A stretch of 64,000 nucleotides of DNA from Cornus controversa. Taxonomy: Eukaryota; Streptophyta; Magnoliopsida; Cornales; Cornaceae. A program made the translations under genes and the position numbers. Below the pieces are notes generated by a model that saw only the letters and a program-made list of their open reading frames with translations, did no database searches and had not been told where the DNA came from. Where the stretch lies: assembly GCA_026545225.1 (NCBI GenBank), contig CM048845.1:122936033-123000032 (forward strand), in the 5' to 3' direction. Positions 46,801-57,521 of the stretch are shown here, piece by piece; the stretch's first letter is position 1, and each line of letters starts with the position of its first letter.

Positions 46801-49342
46801 TATCAAAACTGATTACCCACTCGGAAGTGTGCAGATAGTGATGTTGTAGACGGTGTGAGTGGGCGAGTGTTTAGCACAAGCTAGCTACCACTTGTAGACG
46901 CTTGTGAGTGGACGGATGACGTGCACTGGCTACCTACTGGTGTGTGTGAGTGGGTGAGAGACATCAGCGAGCTACCATAACGAGCTACAGTGTGCGTGGA
47001 CGTGGACAGGTGTTGGGAGCTATCACAACGAGGTACAAAGTGTGTAAGCGAGTGACTAGCACTGAAAGTTACTGCAACGGACTATAGTTTGCGCTGTCTC
47101 ACATCACTTGGGGAAGGTAGAGGTAGCCTTAAGTAGGCTTTTAATCTTGATTATAATTTAATTATCTATTTTTGAAGAATTTGTTTATTATTTTGTGGTT
47201 GGAAGGTGACAATTCACGCCCGTTTCGGAAAGGATGAATTAATCGGCAATGCCTCAATGAAACCCTTTATAATTCAATAACAAGGACAAAACACTTTAAT
47301 TACATCAACAGCCATGAATAAATACACCAACCCTCCAACCACCATTTCTACTTATACAACATCAGTGATATATCAATACCATCTTTACAAAATTTCATCA
47401 AGAGTACCATCCTCATTATATAAATATCAACTTTAAACAAAATAAAAATGACTATACACAAGAATATACAAATTGGTCTCCATCTCTCTCTAAGACGTGT
47501 CTACATCAATGGTTACTTGAAAATAAATAATGGGGGTGAGCACATAAACTCAACAAGAGATTGCTAAACACAATCACCGCTCAGCAAATTGACGATACCT
47601 ATAATCTCATATATAAATAAATTAATTCTCGTCAATTAACATATTAAGACCCACATTTCTTACCACAATTAAATTACTAGTTAATTATTATAGCAATATC
47701 TATTCCATGCCGATTACACTAATTAGTATACCCATAAATTATTAAACTCAACTCCAAACCTACTTAGCTTGTTAGCTCAATCGATTATTTATTTTCAGAT
47801 ACCCATAGATGGAGACACACCCTAGAGAGAGCTGGAGACTAATTTGTATATTCTTGTGTATAGTCATTTTTATTTTGTTTAAAGTTGATATTTATATAAT
47901 GAAGAGAGTACTCCATTATGTAATTATGTATATGTATATAACTTCAACATATTTAAGAAAAATGTGCAACTTACCCACTTCTATTAAGCTACCGTTAACT
48001 TTTATTCAAATGGGAGGTTTTTGAGTGAGGTTTTCCATTTTTTCTCTACATATTGGCCTGTGAGTTTCAACAATTTTGCTAAGATCATTGCCATTCTAAA
48101 ATAAACAAAGGCTTGGTTGGGATGGAGCAGTTAAAACATACCTTAACAAGCAATGATCTTGAATCTAGATTGTCAAAACGAAAGAAAGACGTGGATGTGG
48201 AAATGAAAATAAATTGTTCAAGTAGGAAACCAAAAAATCACTTTTTCCTTTGACCCAAAAAATAAAAAATAGCCTTCCTACTAAATTACATATTTAAATC
48301 ATAAAAATGAATATCAAGTAAAAGACCCTTTTGAAGTGCAATCAAACAATAAACCCCAAACAGAAAACAACATTAATAAAAGTACGTAAAACTCAGCATT
48401 AGGTGGTAACTAGAGTACTTCATTCTCATTGGAATAGGTGAGATCGATGAGTCGATGACAGATTCCAAAAGGATTTGACGGAAAAAAAGAAAGACTAGTT
48501 TTCTGACCATCGCATCCAAATTTATTGGAAGATGAAAAGAAGTATGTGGTTAATGCGATTTCTCTCTCTCTAGATCATACCAAGACCCTAATAAAAACCC
48601 TGTAATTGGCAAGTGTATATCAGTTTAAGATAACAAATGAAAAAGTTAAGTAACTGGGGAGAGATCCAAAATCAGGAATTTGGAAACTGCATCAACGTAC
48701 GTACCCTTGGCCATATGATCATCAAACCATTGAACAAAACAGATCTGTGTGTGTAATTATGTATATTTATATGCATGAGCGTGTATTATTTTCTGCAATT
48801 TTTTTTTTTTTAAAAAGAAATAATTAAACAGAAATAAGGTAGAAGAACTCAAAATATATATTATGCTGACCAAATATTTGCCATATCAAATCACACACAC
48901 AAAAAACCATACTACACAAAATAAAAGAATAATAACCACAAACAAAGAATAAAAGTTTGTTTGATTGTTAAGTACCGCAAAATTTTCAGCCCTCGTCAAA
49001 AGTGCAAGTTTTGAACAGAAGAGAGTAAAGAGGAATTTTAAAGAGTGCACATGTGAAAATGAAGGAAACAAACAGAAAAACAAGAGTAAGTACAGATCTT
49101 ATAAATATATATATATAGAGAGAGCGAGAGAGAGAGAGAGAGAGAGAATATATATACTTGGAGTTACTGCAGAACTCATAGAGCTTGCCACGAGTAGAGA
49201 AGATGATGAGAGCAATCTCAGCATCACAGAGAACTGAAAGCTCGTAAGCTTTCTTCAGCAGTCCATTCCTTCTCTTTGCAAATGTCACCTGTCGATTTAT
49301 TTTGTTCTCTATCCTCTTCAGTTCCACTCTTCCCCTCCCCAT
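43868..49342 (-). CDS. SEP: SEPALLATA-like MIKC MADS-box transcription factor, 8 exons
   Basis: E-class floral homeotic factor: a nuclear protein that binds CArG boxes and bridges other MADS proteins into floral complexes. I assembled eight exons: 49158-49342 (185 bp), 45270-45348 (79), 45113-45177 (65), 44886-44985 (100), 44710-44751 (42), 44568-44609 (42), 44053-44192 (140) and 43868-43952 (85). All introns are GT-AG and the frame is open for 245 residues. Residues 1-60 are the MADS domain ([40 protein letters not shown]). The K domain follows ([38 protein letters not shown]). The C-terminus has SEP motif I ([12 protein letters not shown]) and motif II (NGLIPGWMP). Exon sizes 185, 100, 42 and 42 are the family standard. 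Odd points: EDQVD where ERQLD is usual, a final WMP instead of WML, and a 3.8-kb TE-bearing intron 1. Subclade (SEP1/2 or SEP4/FBP9) is not resolved. Confidence 0.93.
46720..47211 (+). mobile_element. Diverged TRIM-like element in MADS intron 1
   Basis: A 70-78-bp LTR end at 46720-46796 is followed by a primer-site-like TTGGTATCAAAACTG (46797 on) and GGAAGTGTGC, then a full LTR at 46842-47211 (TGTTGTAGACGG to GGTGACA, 370 bp). The LTR ends match (CTTTTAATCTTGATTATAAT in both). GGTGTGAGTGGGCGAGTG, GCTACCA and TCTCACATCACTTGGG correspond to parts of the 249-bp TRIM LTR. Its 5' part has five to six degenerate units of about 50 bp built on GTGAGTGGRCGR and GAGCTACC. The 5' LTR is mostly lost. Confidence 0.65.
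47212..47782 (-). repeat. Fragment of a gypsy-type LTR
   Basis: Begins ATTCACGCCCGTTTCGG beside the TRIM relative and holds GGGGGTGAGCACATAAACTC (47532 on), the minus-strand form of the motif found in other LTRs here. Neither boundary nor duplication could be fixed. Confidence 0.45.
47401..47913. repeat. Inverted repeat, 131-bp arms, 250-bp spacer, in MADS intron 1
   Basis: The left arm 47401-47532 matches the reverse complement of the right arm 47783-47913. Shared words include CATTATATAAATATCAACTT, AAACAAAATAAAAATGACTA and TACACAAGAATATACAAATT. Differences are few. Transcription of the intron in either direction would give a long hairpin. Confidence 0.85.
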
Positions 49343-49750
49343 TTCCTCTTCTATCTATTCTTTATATTTACTTTATTTTATCCCTATCTACATATATCTA
49401 TATATATGATTACTATATATATATAGTAGCTACCTTTCTTCTTCTTCTTCCCTAAGCTAGGTATAATATTACATACGCAAATGTAACAAAAAAAGATGAA
49501 AGAAAGATGGGAACTGGAAACCCTAGAGAGAGAAAATAGGAGAGAGAGAAAGTATGACTTCTCTTCTGTATTTGCTTTCTGCTTCGTTTGATTCTCTCTT
49601 TTAACCACAGGTTCGGCTTCTGCACCATTCACACCAATGGAAAGCTAGGTGAGTGTTTTATCTACCTTTTTTGACCATTGTCAAATACAATAGCCCACTG
49701 ACAGTATAGCGCGTCAATAACACGCTCATTGATTTTAAGGTAATAAAGTG
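49343..49750 (-). promoter_or_regulatory. 5' leader and proximal upstream region of the MADS gene
   Basis: Upstream of the start codon the minus strand is CT-rich (about 49480-49570), as in many plant 5' leaders. It contains a telo-box (minus TAGGGTTT, 49518-49525). A small upstream frame opens at 49632 and ends at 49384. The AT-rich tract at 49395-49430 could hold a TATA box. No CArG box was found by eye. The start site is not determined. Confidence 0.4.
49518..49525 (+). promoter_or_regulatory. Telo-box AAACCCTA
   Basis: AAACCCTA followed by GAGAGAGAGA, in the leader of the MADS gene. Telo-boxes and GA repeats are reported as Polycomb-recruiting motifs in Arabidopsis, and floral MADS genes are Polycomb targets. 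That link is inference here. Confidence 0.4.
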
Positions 49751-51171
49751 ATCGTCATTGGATGGTCTGTAAACGCGAATTTTAGGAGCGTGGTGGGGGC
49801 TCTATCCTTTTGTCTGTACTGTCTCCAGAAAGCGTCAGTAACCTTAAAATGGGTAATACGTGTTAGAAACTCATTGGTTATTGACTGCATTACCTCCTAC
49901 GTGATTATCAGAAAGGAATTAATCACATAGATGAATTGGTTCTCTCGGCATATGTGCTTACAATCTAAAAGGTGATAATATATCCATAATCACTCTAATG
50001 GTTTTTTTTTTCCGGAAATTGAACAAAATTGTAAATATGAACATTCTAATGATTTTTAATAGAGGATTTTATATGTTTTAAATTTTAACTTGAACAGATT
50101 TGTAAATAATTTAATTCTTTGGAAATAATAATAATAATATGGTATCATGCTTATGTGCTTAAATTTTAACACTTTAATGAAACACATTGATTAATGTAAT
50201 TTTACTTATATGATAAAATATAATTGGTTGATAACATTGGTAACATGCTGGGTGATAAAGTCCTTGTATTTAAAATTTCAAATAGTGAAAAATGTATTAA
50301 ACTTGAATTTATTTCTACTTAATTTGATAATTTTAATTAATGCTTGTGTTTTAACAATTCATAAAGCAGAATCGGATAATGTATCTAAGTTTATATATTT
50401 TAAATAATTATTTTATTTTTTATTCTAATAAATATATATATTTATTTATTTATTTCTTTTTAATTCATTCAAAAACGTCTTAATTGATGTGTTCAAAATA
50501 TCTTTTTATAAAAAATAATATAAATCTCATCAAGATAATAAAACAATAAAAATAAGAATGATCAATAAAATAATTTTATCAGTAATTTTTTTGTTATTTT
50601 GTATAAAATATTGTTTATTTCATATAAGAAACAACAATTACATTTTTAAAGTCAAAATCATAGTTAAGATTTTAAGACATTCTTTTATGTAGAATTACAA
50701 AAATGTCATCAAGATAGCAAAGACAAAAAAAATAACAAACACAGAAAAAATAATTTTGCAAGTGACATTTTTATTATTTTGTACAAAATAAAACTAACTC
50801 TTAATTTATATTGAAACTAACTCTTAATATATTTTTTTAAGACAAAATTATAATCAAATATGTCTGATCAATCACATAAGACGCACAGTCGCGCTAGCAA
50901 GCAACCGTCGCTTAGCACTCCTCATGAATGACATGTGATCGAAACCATGTCTGTGGTGTTAACAAAAGGTACCCTAGATACTTCCTACTGTGCCCTGTCG
51001 GTGTAGCACTTTGCTTAAAAGCCAATCAACATCGTTAGGAGTCAATTTCCATTCAATTCAAACCATGTCCCATCGAAATTAAATGAACCAAAAAAGTGTC
51101 GAGAAGGTTTCGAACTTTAAAAAAAAATTCAAACATGTCCCTAACTTTTATATATATATAAAATTAAGGAA
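49751..51171. other. Upstream intergenic region of the MADS gene
   Basis: AT-rich. About 50528-50672 and 50706-50850 are diverged copies of one segment (both with CATCAAGATA, AATAATTTT and TTATTTTGTA), an old tandem duplication. No gene seen. Confidence 0.45.
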
Positions 51172-51365
51172 AAGTATCACCGACACATTTGAAATTTAAT
51201 CTTTTGTTACGTGACTATAACTTTATGAAAATTGATTACTAATACTTTCAGCCAAATTTTTTATTTTTTAATATGTGAAATGTTTTAATTGCCCCTGATA
51301 ATTTAAGTAAATTTAATATCAAAATATCAAAATGCGAAAATAACTACAATACCCTTCATTATTAT
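51172..51365 (+). repeat. Single end of the inverted-repeat element family
   Basis: Contains GTATCACCGACACATTTGAA, GTGACTATAACTTTATGAAA, AATATGTGAAATG and CAATACCCTTC. This matches the reverse complement of 11560-11724 along most of its length. No partner end was found nearby. Confidence 0.55.
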
Positions 51366-52576
51366 ATGCATTTGGGACCCAATATCAATTCACCAACACA
51401 CACCTGCCATTGTCACTCTTCTTTCTCTGATCTCCTCCTCTAACCACAACCACCACAAATTATGATTACCAAGTTTAAAAGTATAGAGTTTACATATATA
51501 TATATATACACACACTAGTAAAAAGCATGTGCAATGCACATGGATAAAAATTAAATTAAAGTTTCTTATATAAATAATTAATTGACTTTTATTAGTACTA
51601 ATTCTAAAATCTAAGGAGACAAACATAATATGTCATCTTTTATTTTTATTAGTTTATTTTAGACATATATATAATTATTGACATAATATACACATAATTA
51701 TACACATGGTTAGATTTCTCCTCCACAAAGTGAGCCCAGAGTTGCTTTATTTGAAGAAACATAAAAAAAACTTATAATCTGAATGGTTGAGTCCTGAGAC
51801 TTTCTAGCCCAAAGGGTGTTCCACTCGATATATTTCTGTGAGGGTATATCAATATGATTATCAAAACATACAAAGGTAGTTCATCTCCTGCATCAAAAAT
51901 TACCTAATGTACATAAAAAAAATAAATTATCAAACATCTACAGAAAATTCATTATTAATATGCAACCATATAGCAATGGTAACAACAAATTCAATTTTGA
52001 CTAGCCTATTTATTTAAAACAGAAGATTTTCGACTAAACGTAATAAACATGATACTAATTAAATGAGAAAAATTTAGTTGATATATCATATCAACAAAAT
52101 TAGTTCAGAAGAAAAAAAGAAAGAAAATACACTTAAATTTAAACAAATCACCCAAGACCAAAATCTTATGAATCACTAAGCATAAAAAAATGATACGTGA
52201 AGCCAACATTGAACTATTCACAATCAGGCTTGCTTAAAAAAATGCCTAACTAAATTGATCTGATAATTAAAATTAAGTAGTAAAATGAACCATAAATGTT
52301 AATATAAATAAAAAATTAATAATAGCACAGTAGTAATACTGACTACAACATCAAGTTTATATGGTTGCAATCCAGTGCATTAACAAGGTCAAAGAAAAAA
52401 AATTACAAAAGAGGATTTTTTTTATAAAAAAAAATTGTTTGGATTAGAATGAAAATTGATTCAGTTAGGCAAATTTAAATAATGAAACTTTTGAAAATTG
52501 CTTATGTTTTAAAGGGAGGTCCACTTAATTGGAACTCTAAGAGTCAAGCTTATGAATTAACTTTCTTTATTTAAGT
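51366..52576. other. AT-rich intergenic, no gene seen
   Basis: A (TA)n tract lies at 51495-51507. No motif or reading frame of interest. Confidence 0.4.
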
Positions 52577-54298
52577 TGTAGTAACCCTTGTGGACGGGTG
52601 TGAGTGGGCGGGTGCATAGACAGACACTGGGCTGAGCTACCACACTGACAGGGTATAGGGTGCTCAATCCCACATCGCCTGGGTGTGGAAAAGGGGATGT
52701 GCTTATATGTAGTATATATTCTCTTCAAATGGTATGAGGCATTTTGGGGTAAAACCCAAGAGCAAAAAAATCGCGCAGGCTCAGGCCCAAAGAGGACAAT
52801 ATCATACCATGTGTTGGAGCGGGGTATTACAGTTGGTATCAGAGCCTGAACCCAGCCGGAAGTAAGTGTGCCGACGAGGGCGTCGGGCCTCGTAGGGGGG
52901 TGGATTGTAGTAACCCTTGTGGACAGGTGTGAGTGGGCGGGTGCATAGACAGACACTGGGCTGAGCTACCACACTGACAGGGTATAAGGTGCTCAATCCC
53001 ACATCGCCTGGGTGTGGAAAAGGGGATGTGCTTATATGTAGTATGTTCTCTTCAAATGGTATGAGGCCTTTTGGGGTAAACCCAATAGCAAAACCGTGCG
53101 GGCTCAGGCCCAAAGCGGACAATATCATACCATGTGTTGGAGCGGGGTATTACTAACCCTTGTGGACGGGTGTGAGTGGGCGGGTGTGAAGATAGACACT
53201 GGGCTGAGCTACCACACTGACAGGGTACAGGGTGCTCAATCCCACATCGCCTGGGTATGGAAAAGGGGATGTGCTTATATGTAGTATGTTCTCTTCAAAT
53301 GATATGAGGCCTTTTGAGGTAAAAATCCAAGAGCAAAATCGTGCGGGCTTAGGCCCAAAGCGGATAATATCATACCATGTGTTGGAACGGGGTATTACAG
53401 TTGGTATCAGAGCCTGAACGCAGCCGGAAGTGTGCCGACGAGGATGTCGGGCCTCGTAGGGGGGTGGATTGTAGTAACCCTTGTGGACGGGTGTGAGTGG
53501 GCAGGTGTGAAGATAGACACTGGGCTGAGCTACCACACTGACAGGGTACAGGGTGCTCAATCCCACATCGCCTGGGTGTGGAAAAGGGGATGTGCTTATA
53601 TGTAGTATATTCTCTTCAAATGGTATGAGGCCTTTTGGGGTAAACCCAAGAGCAAAACCGTGCGGGCTTAGGCTCAAAGCGGACAATATCATACCATGTG
53701 TTGGAGCGGGGTATTACAGTTATTGTAGTAACCCTTGTGGACGGGTGTGAGTGGGCGGGTGCATAGACAGACACTGGGCTAAGCTACCACACTGACAGGG
53801 TATAAGGTGCTCAATCCCACATCGCCTGGGTGTGAAAAAGGGGATGTGCTTATATGTAGTATGTTCTCTTCAAATGGTATGAGGCCTTTTGGGGTAAACC
53901 CAATAGCAAAATCGTGCGGGCTTAGGCCCAAAGCTGACAATATCATACCATGTGTTGGAGCGAGGTATTACAGTTGGTATCAGAGCCTAAACCCAGCCGG
54001 AAGTAAGTGTGCCGACGAGGGCATCGGGCCTCGTAGGGGGGTGGATTGTAGTAACCCTTGTGGACGGGTGTGAGTGGGCGGGTGCATAGACAGACACTGG
54101 GCTGAGCTACCACACTGACAGGGTACAGGGTGCTCAATCCCACATCGCCTGGGTGTGGAAAAGGGGATGTGCTTATATGTAGTATGTTCTCTTCAAATGG
54201 TATGAGGCCTTTTGGGGTAAAACCCAAGAGCAAAAAACCGTGCGGGCTCAGGCCCAAAGCGGATAATATCATACCATGTGTTGAAGCGGGGTATTACA
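52577..54298 (+). mobile_element. TRIM array B: six LTRs, three full internal domains
   Basis: Flanked by one target duplication TAAGT (52572-52576 and 54299-54303). Layout: LTR1 52577-52831 (255 bp), internal 74 bp, LTR2 52906-53153, direct junction, LTR3 53154-53399 (lacks its first 5 bp), internal 53400-53469 (70 bp), LTR4 53470-53718 (249 bp), 5-bp remnant GTTAT, LTR5 53724-53972 (249 bp), internal 53973-54046 (74 bp), LTR6 54047-54298 (252 bp). Two of the five junctions have lost the internal domain. Copies are nearly identical, so the array is young or has been homogenised. Confidence 0.92.
52667..52708 (+). promoter_or_regulatory. snRNA-type upstream element plus TATA-like box in TRIM LTR
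   Basis: ATCCCACATCG (52667-52677) matches the plant snRNA-gene upstream sequence element RTCCCACATCG exactly. TATAT starts at 52704, leaving 26 bp between. The same block occurs in every TRIM LTR in the window, on the minus strand in 38364-38854. The TATA part is weakened in LTR 32395-32643 (CTTATGTG). Confidence 0.65.
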
Positions 54299-54303
54299 TA
54301 AGT

Positions 54304-54980
54304 TTTAGTGAAAGTAGTAGTATGTTTTGTTTGATTAATGAGACCATAATTTGCAACCCAAATAAATAAAATTCTTTACTTGCCTAACTTCAGATATTAT
54401 AGGCCTTAAAAGCTAACAACAAAAAAATATGAGATTTGAAACTTATTTAGTTTTCTTTTATTTTTCCCCACTGTCGTTCCTCTCTCTTTGCACCCAAAAC
54501 TGCCTAACTTGTCTCTCTTTTCACCCACCATATATAACCACTAGCTCCAATGCCATGAGGTGTCTATATATTGGGTCAACTACGAGGAATCTATCTGACA
54601 AAAAGCACTTCATTAGCAGAGAGTAACTTGTGGTGGTGTTTGACATTAAATTCTATACAAAGGAAATACTCATGCACATAATGAGACCTTCCTGGTGTTA
54701 TAGTACTTCTCTTTTATGTGTAATTGGCTAGTATATATTTAGCAATATAGACATACAAACATACACATATATATAACCACCAATCTCTCTATTATCTTCA
54801 GAACCCCACAAATGGGCCTTCAAAGAAAGCAGATGGATCTTCAATATACATTCCCATGTCCTTCTCAAACACCACCCAAACAGAAATGATCGAATCATAA
54901 TGGGACTTTTAATTGCTTAACCAAATCATTTTTTGTGAACGGTTCTTTGCCATATTTGAAAAAGAGAGTACAAAGGAAGC
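54304..54980. other. Intergenic, no gene seen
   Basis: Mixed AT-rich sequence with a pyrimidine-rich patch near 54450-54520. No motif recognised. Confidence 0.4.
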
Positions 54981-55257
54981 GCCACGCCCCGAAATCCGGT
55001 CCAATGGGACTCCCCTGATCTAAGCCCGAATTTCCAGGTGTGAACTAGTTTAATCAACCACATGAACTATTTCAGCACTAATCTCACCTTAATATCATGC
55101 TCTGATACTAATCTGTCACGTCCCAAAATTTGGTCCGTCGGGACTCCCCCGGTATGAGCCCGAATTCCCGGGTGTGAACTCGTTCACTTAACCACATGAA
55201 TTATTCCAACACTAATCTCACCTTGATATCATACTCTGATACCAAACTGTCATGCTC
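54981..55257 (-). repeat. Duplicated primer-site leader of a gypsy-type element
   Basis: Two units, 54981-55113 and 55114-55257, share GGACTCCCC, GTGTGAACT, ACCACATGAA, ACACTAATCTCACCTT and CTCTGATAC. On the minus strand each holds a tRNA-Met primer site: TGGTATCAGAG at 55244-55254, and the decayed TAGTATCAGAG near 55100. The first unit in transcription order abuts the LTR at 55258. Confidence 0.75.
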
Positions 55258-57521
55258 CGATTTTCGACTCCCGAAAATTGAGGGTGATTAAGTAACAACC
55301 CACCTTAATATTGTAAAAAAATTATCATGTACACCTTAATACGTTTCTACAATTCTACAACACTCATCTCAATGGGCCCACACATGGCCATGCGCACACA
55401 CAACTAACCTCATTCTTATTTTCTAATTAACTATAGGCTATATTCAGACCTAGCTTCTTTTAGTTGGCTGAAAATAAAGTTTTAGTTGGCTGAAGAAGTA
55501 CTCTAGAAATGCCTGTTCCTTTCTGCCATTTTCAGCAGCATCAAAGTGGACTTTCAGCAGGCTCAAAGTAAGTTTTCAGAAAGCTCAAAATATTTCAGTC
55601 GGCTGAAGAAGTGCTCTAGAAATACTTATTTCATTCTGCCATTTTCAGCAGCCTCAAAGTAGACTTTCAGTAAACTCAAAGTGATCTTTCAGCAAGCTCA
55701 AAGTGAGTTTTCAGCTTGCTCAAAGTGACATGTTCTTGGAGGATATTCAACAACAATCATAACAAATATATATATGTTAAGATCAAATCTTAAGGACACC
55801 ATTCATGCATAAATGGACATTAATGGAATTAGAAACCATCATTCATAGTCCTTACTTCACCAATCCATCAACACAACCATTCTTATAAGTTCATACATGT
55901 GGAAAAGAACATAATTGAAGGATTCGTCATTTAAAACGTCTAGCATACTACCATGCTCAGGCATTGACAATACTTGTTCAAAACCATCATTTAAATGTAT
56001 GCAATTATAAAGCATAAACGATGCATATTCCCGAAATATAAATGGTCATTACATATTCATCACATGCATATAGTCCACAATCCGAACATGCACTCAAATA
56101 AAGGAACTTAAATGAAAATTCTATGACCCCAAGTCCAACTCACGGTTGCTCACCATCAACCATCTCCTTGTCACACCCTGAAAATATTAATGTAGGGGGA
56201 TGAGCAAGTTCAACAGTTCAAAGTAATATGTTGTGCAATCCGTTTAAGTTCGCATTTCATATTATCGCATAAAGGCACTTCAAAATGCATAGAAAACTAC
56301 GTGTCATGCTTCCTAACATTTTAATCAAAACTACAACGTTCATTTCTATGGCGTACTCATCAAATTCATTTGACAACCACAATTCATAACATGCTTCATT
56401 GCACAATCCATCATATCTATAACATATGACATAATCGAATTTGTCCACAATTTCACTTAATTCACATAAGTCACATAATTTCACATAACACTCAGTAAAA
56501 GTCACATTGCTCTAGGAATTGGACTCACACTCACACACACAAGCTTATCATGTTTCGCACATACATACGCACATAACGATGCATTGCACCCCATACATGT
56601 CCTATATATGTCCTTTCTAGCATGTCATCTAATAAATCATAATGATATATGTATACATTCCAATTCCAAAGTTATATTTTTTAATAAATTCACCAAAATT
56701 TCATATATGCAAGACAAGTTCTCATTTACACATTTGAGTAATTCATGCATTCTATAACATTTATCAACCATCTAATCCAACATTTCATCTCCATAATCTC
56801 ATATCATCATATATAGTATGAATACATCAATTTTATGCTAAAAATATGAAATTAAACTTGAAATATAAGATACAATACACATCCCCTACCTCAATAGCTA
56901 TAGTTTCAAGATATTACTTACTTTCACCCAAAACTCAACCCTCTCTGAAATCGATTCCTAATGGATCAATCTCGAGCCCTTAGTGCGTAGATCGTTTCTC
57001 TCTTCTTCGGCGAACTCCAATTATGGACCTAAACCCCTCAAAATCAATGGAGAAGGAAAGAAGAAGATGTTGCTATATATATAGATATATATCTAATGTT
57101 CCTCACAGCTGATGAAATTGTGAAATAGGGGCCGGGCATTCTCTCATTCTATTTATAGAAAATGACCTACACTTATTTACAAAAATGCCATCACATTTTT
57201 CTTAAACCTTCCTGGACTCGTTTTCAGTGTTTCGTAACTCCGATTGACACGATTCCGTAGCGTCAAATATTTTATTTAAGCTACCCTCCAAAGTTAGAGT
57301 CATTCCAACACTTTAGAATTTTCTGGGCCCATGAGGCCAGTGTCCTTAGGTCCCAAAAAAGTCAACTTTTGCCAAACTCTCCAAAATCTTTCCCAAACAC
57401 TTATACAAGTCTCTAAACATGTATTTTACATTTAAAATACATAGATAATCATTTAAAGTATTAATATGTCAATTAAATGAAAATGACGAAAAATCGGACA
57501 AAAGTGGTCACAGTTCTTACA
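55258..57521 (-). mobile_element. Gypsy-type 5' LTR, minus strand (2264 bp)
   Basis: On the minus strand it starts TGTAAGAACTGTGACC and ends GCATGACA, followed by AAC-free spacing of 3 nt and the primer site TGGTATCAGAG. A TATA box (CTATAAATAG, minus, near 57155) lies about 360 bp into the LTR, as expected for the U3 end. Inside are repeats of TTTCAGCARGCTCAAAGT (55540-55730) and a larger duplication holding GAAGAAGTRCTCTAGAAAT. No coding part of this element remains in the window beyond its leader. Confidence 0.75.

Larger units (their letters stand above)
45349..49157 (-). other. Large first intron of the MADS gene (3809 bp)
   Basis: The donor is GTATAT just after exon 1 and the acceptor is CTCAG before exon 2. 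First introns of SEP genes are often large and regulatory. This one also carries a diverged TRIM relative, an LTR fragment and a large inverted repeat. A pure (GA/TC) tract at 49118-49147 begins about 10 nt inside the donor. The frame at 46439-46744 shows no known motif. Confidence 0.8.

Noticed and set aside
49384-49632. 82-codon minus-strand frame just upstream of the MADS start
   Set aside because: It could be an upstream frame in the leader, but its end is low in complexity and nothing shows that it is translated. Kept only as a note in the leader entry.
50870-51080. Possible structured RNA or tRNA-like stretch
   Set aside because: I looked for tRNA A and B boxes and a cloverleaf and found none. 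No tRNA, rRNA or snRNA gene could be supported anywhere in the window.
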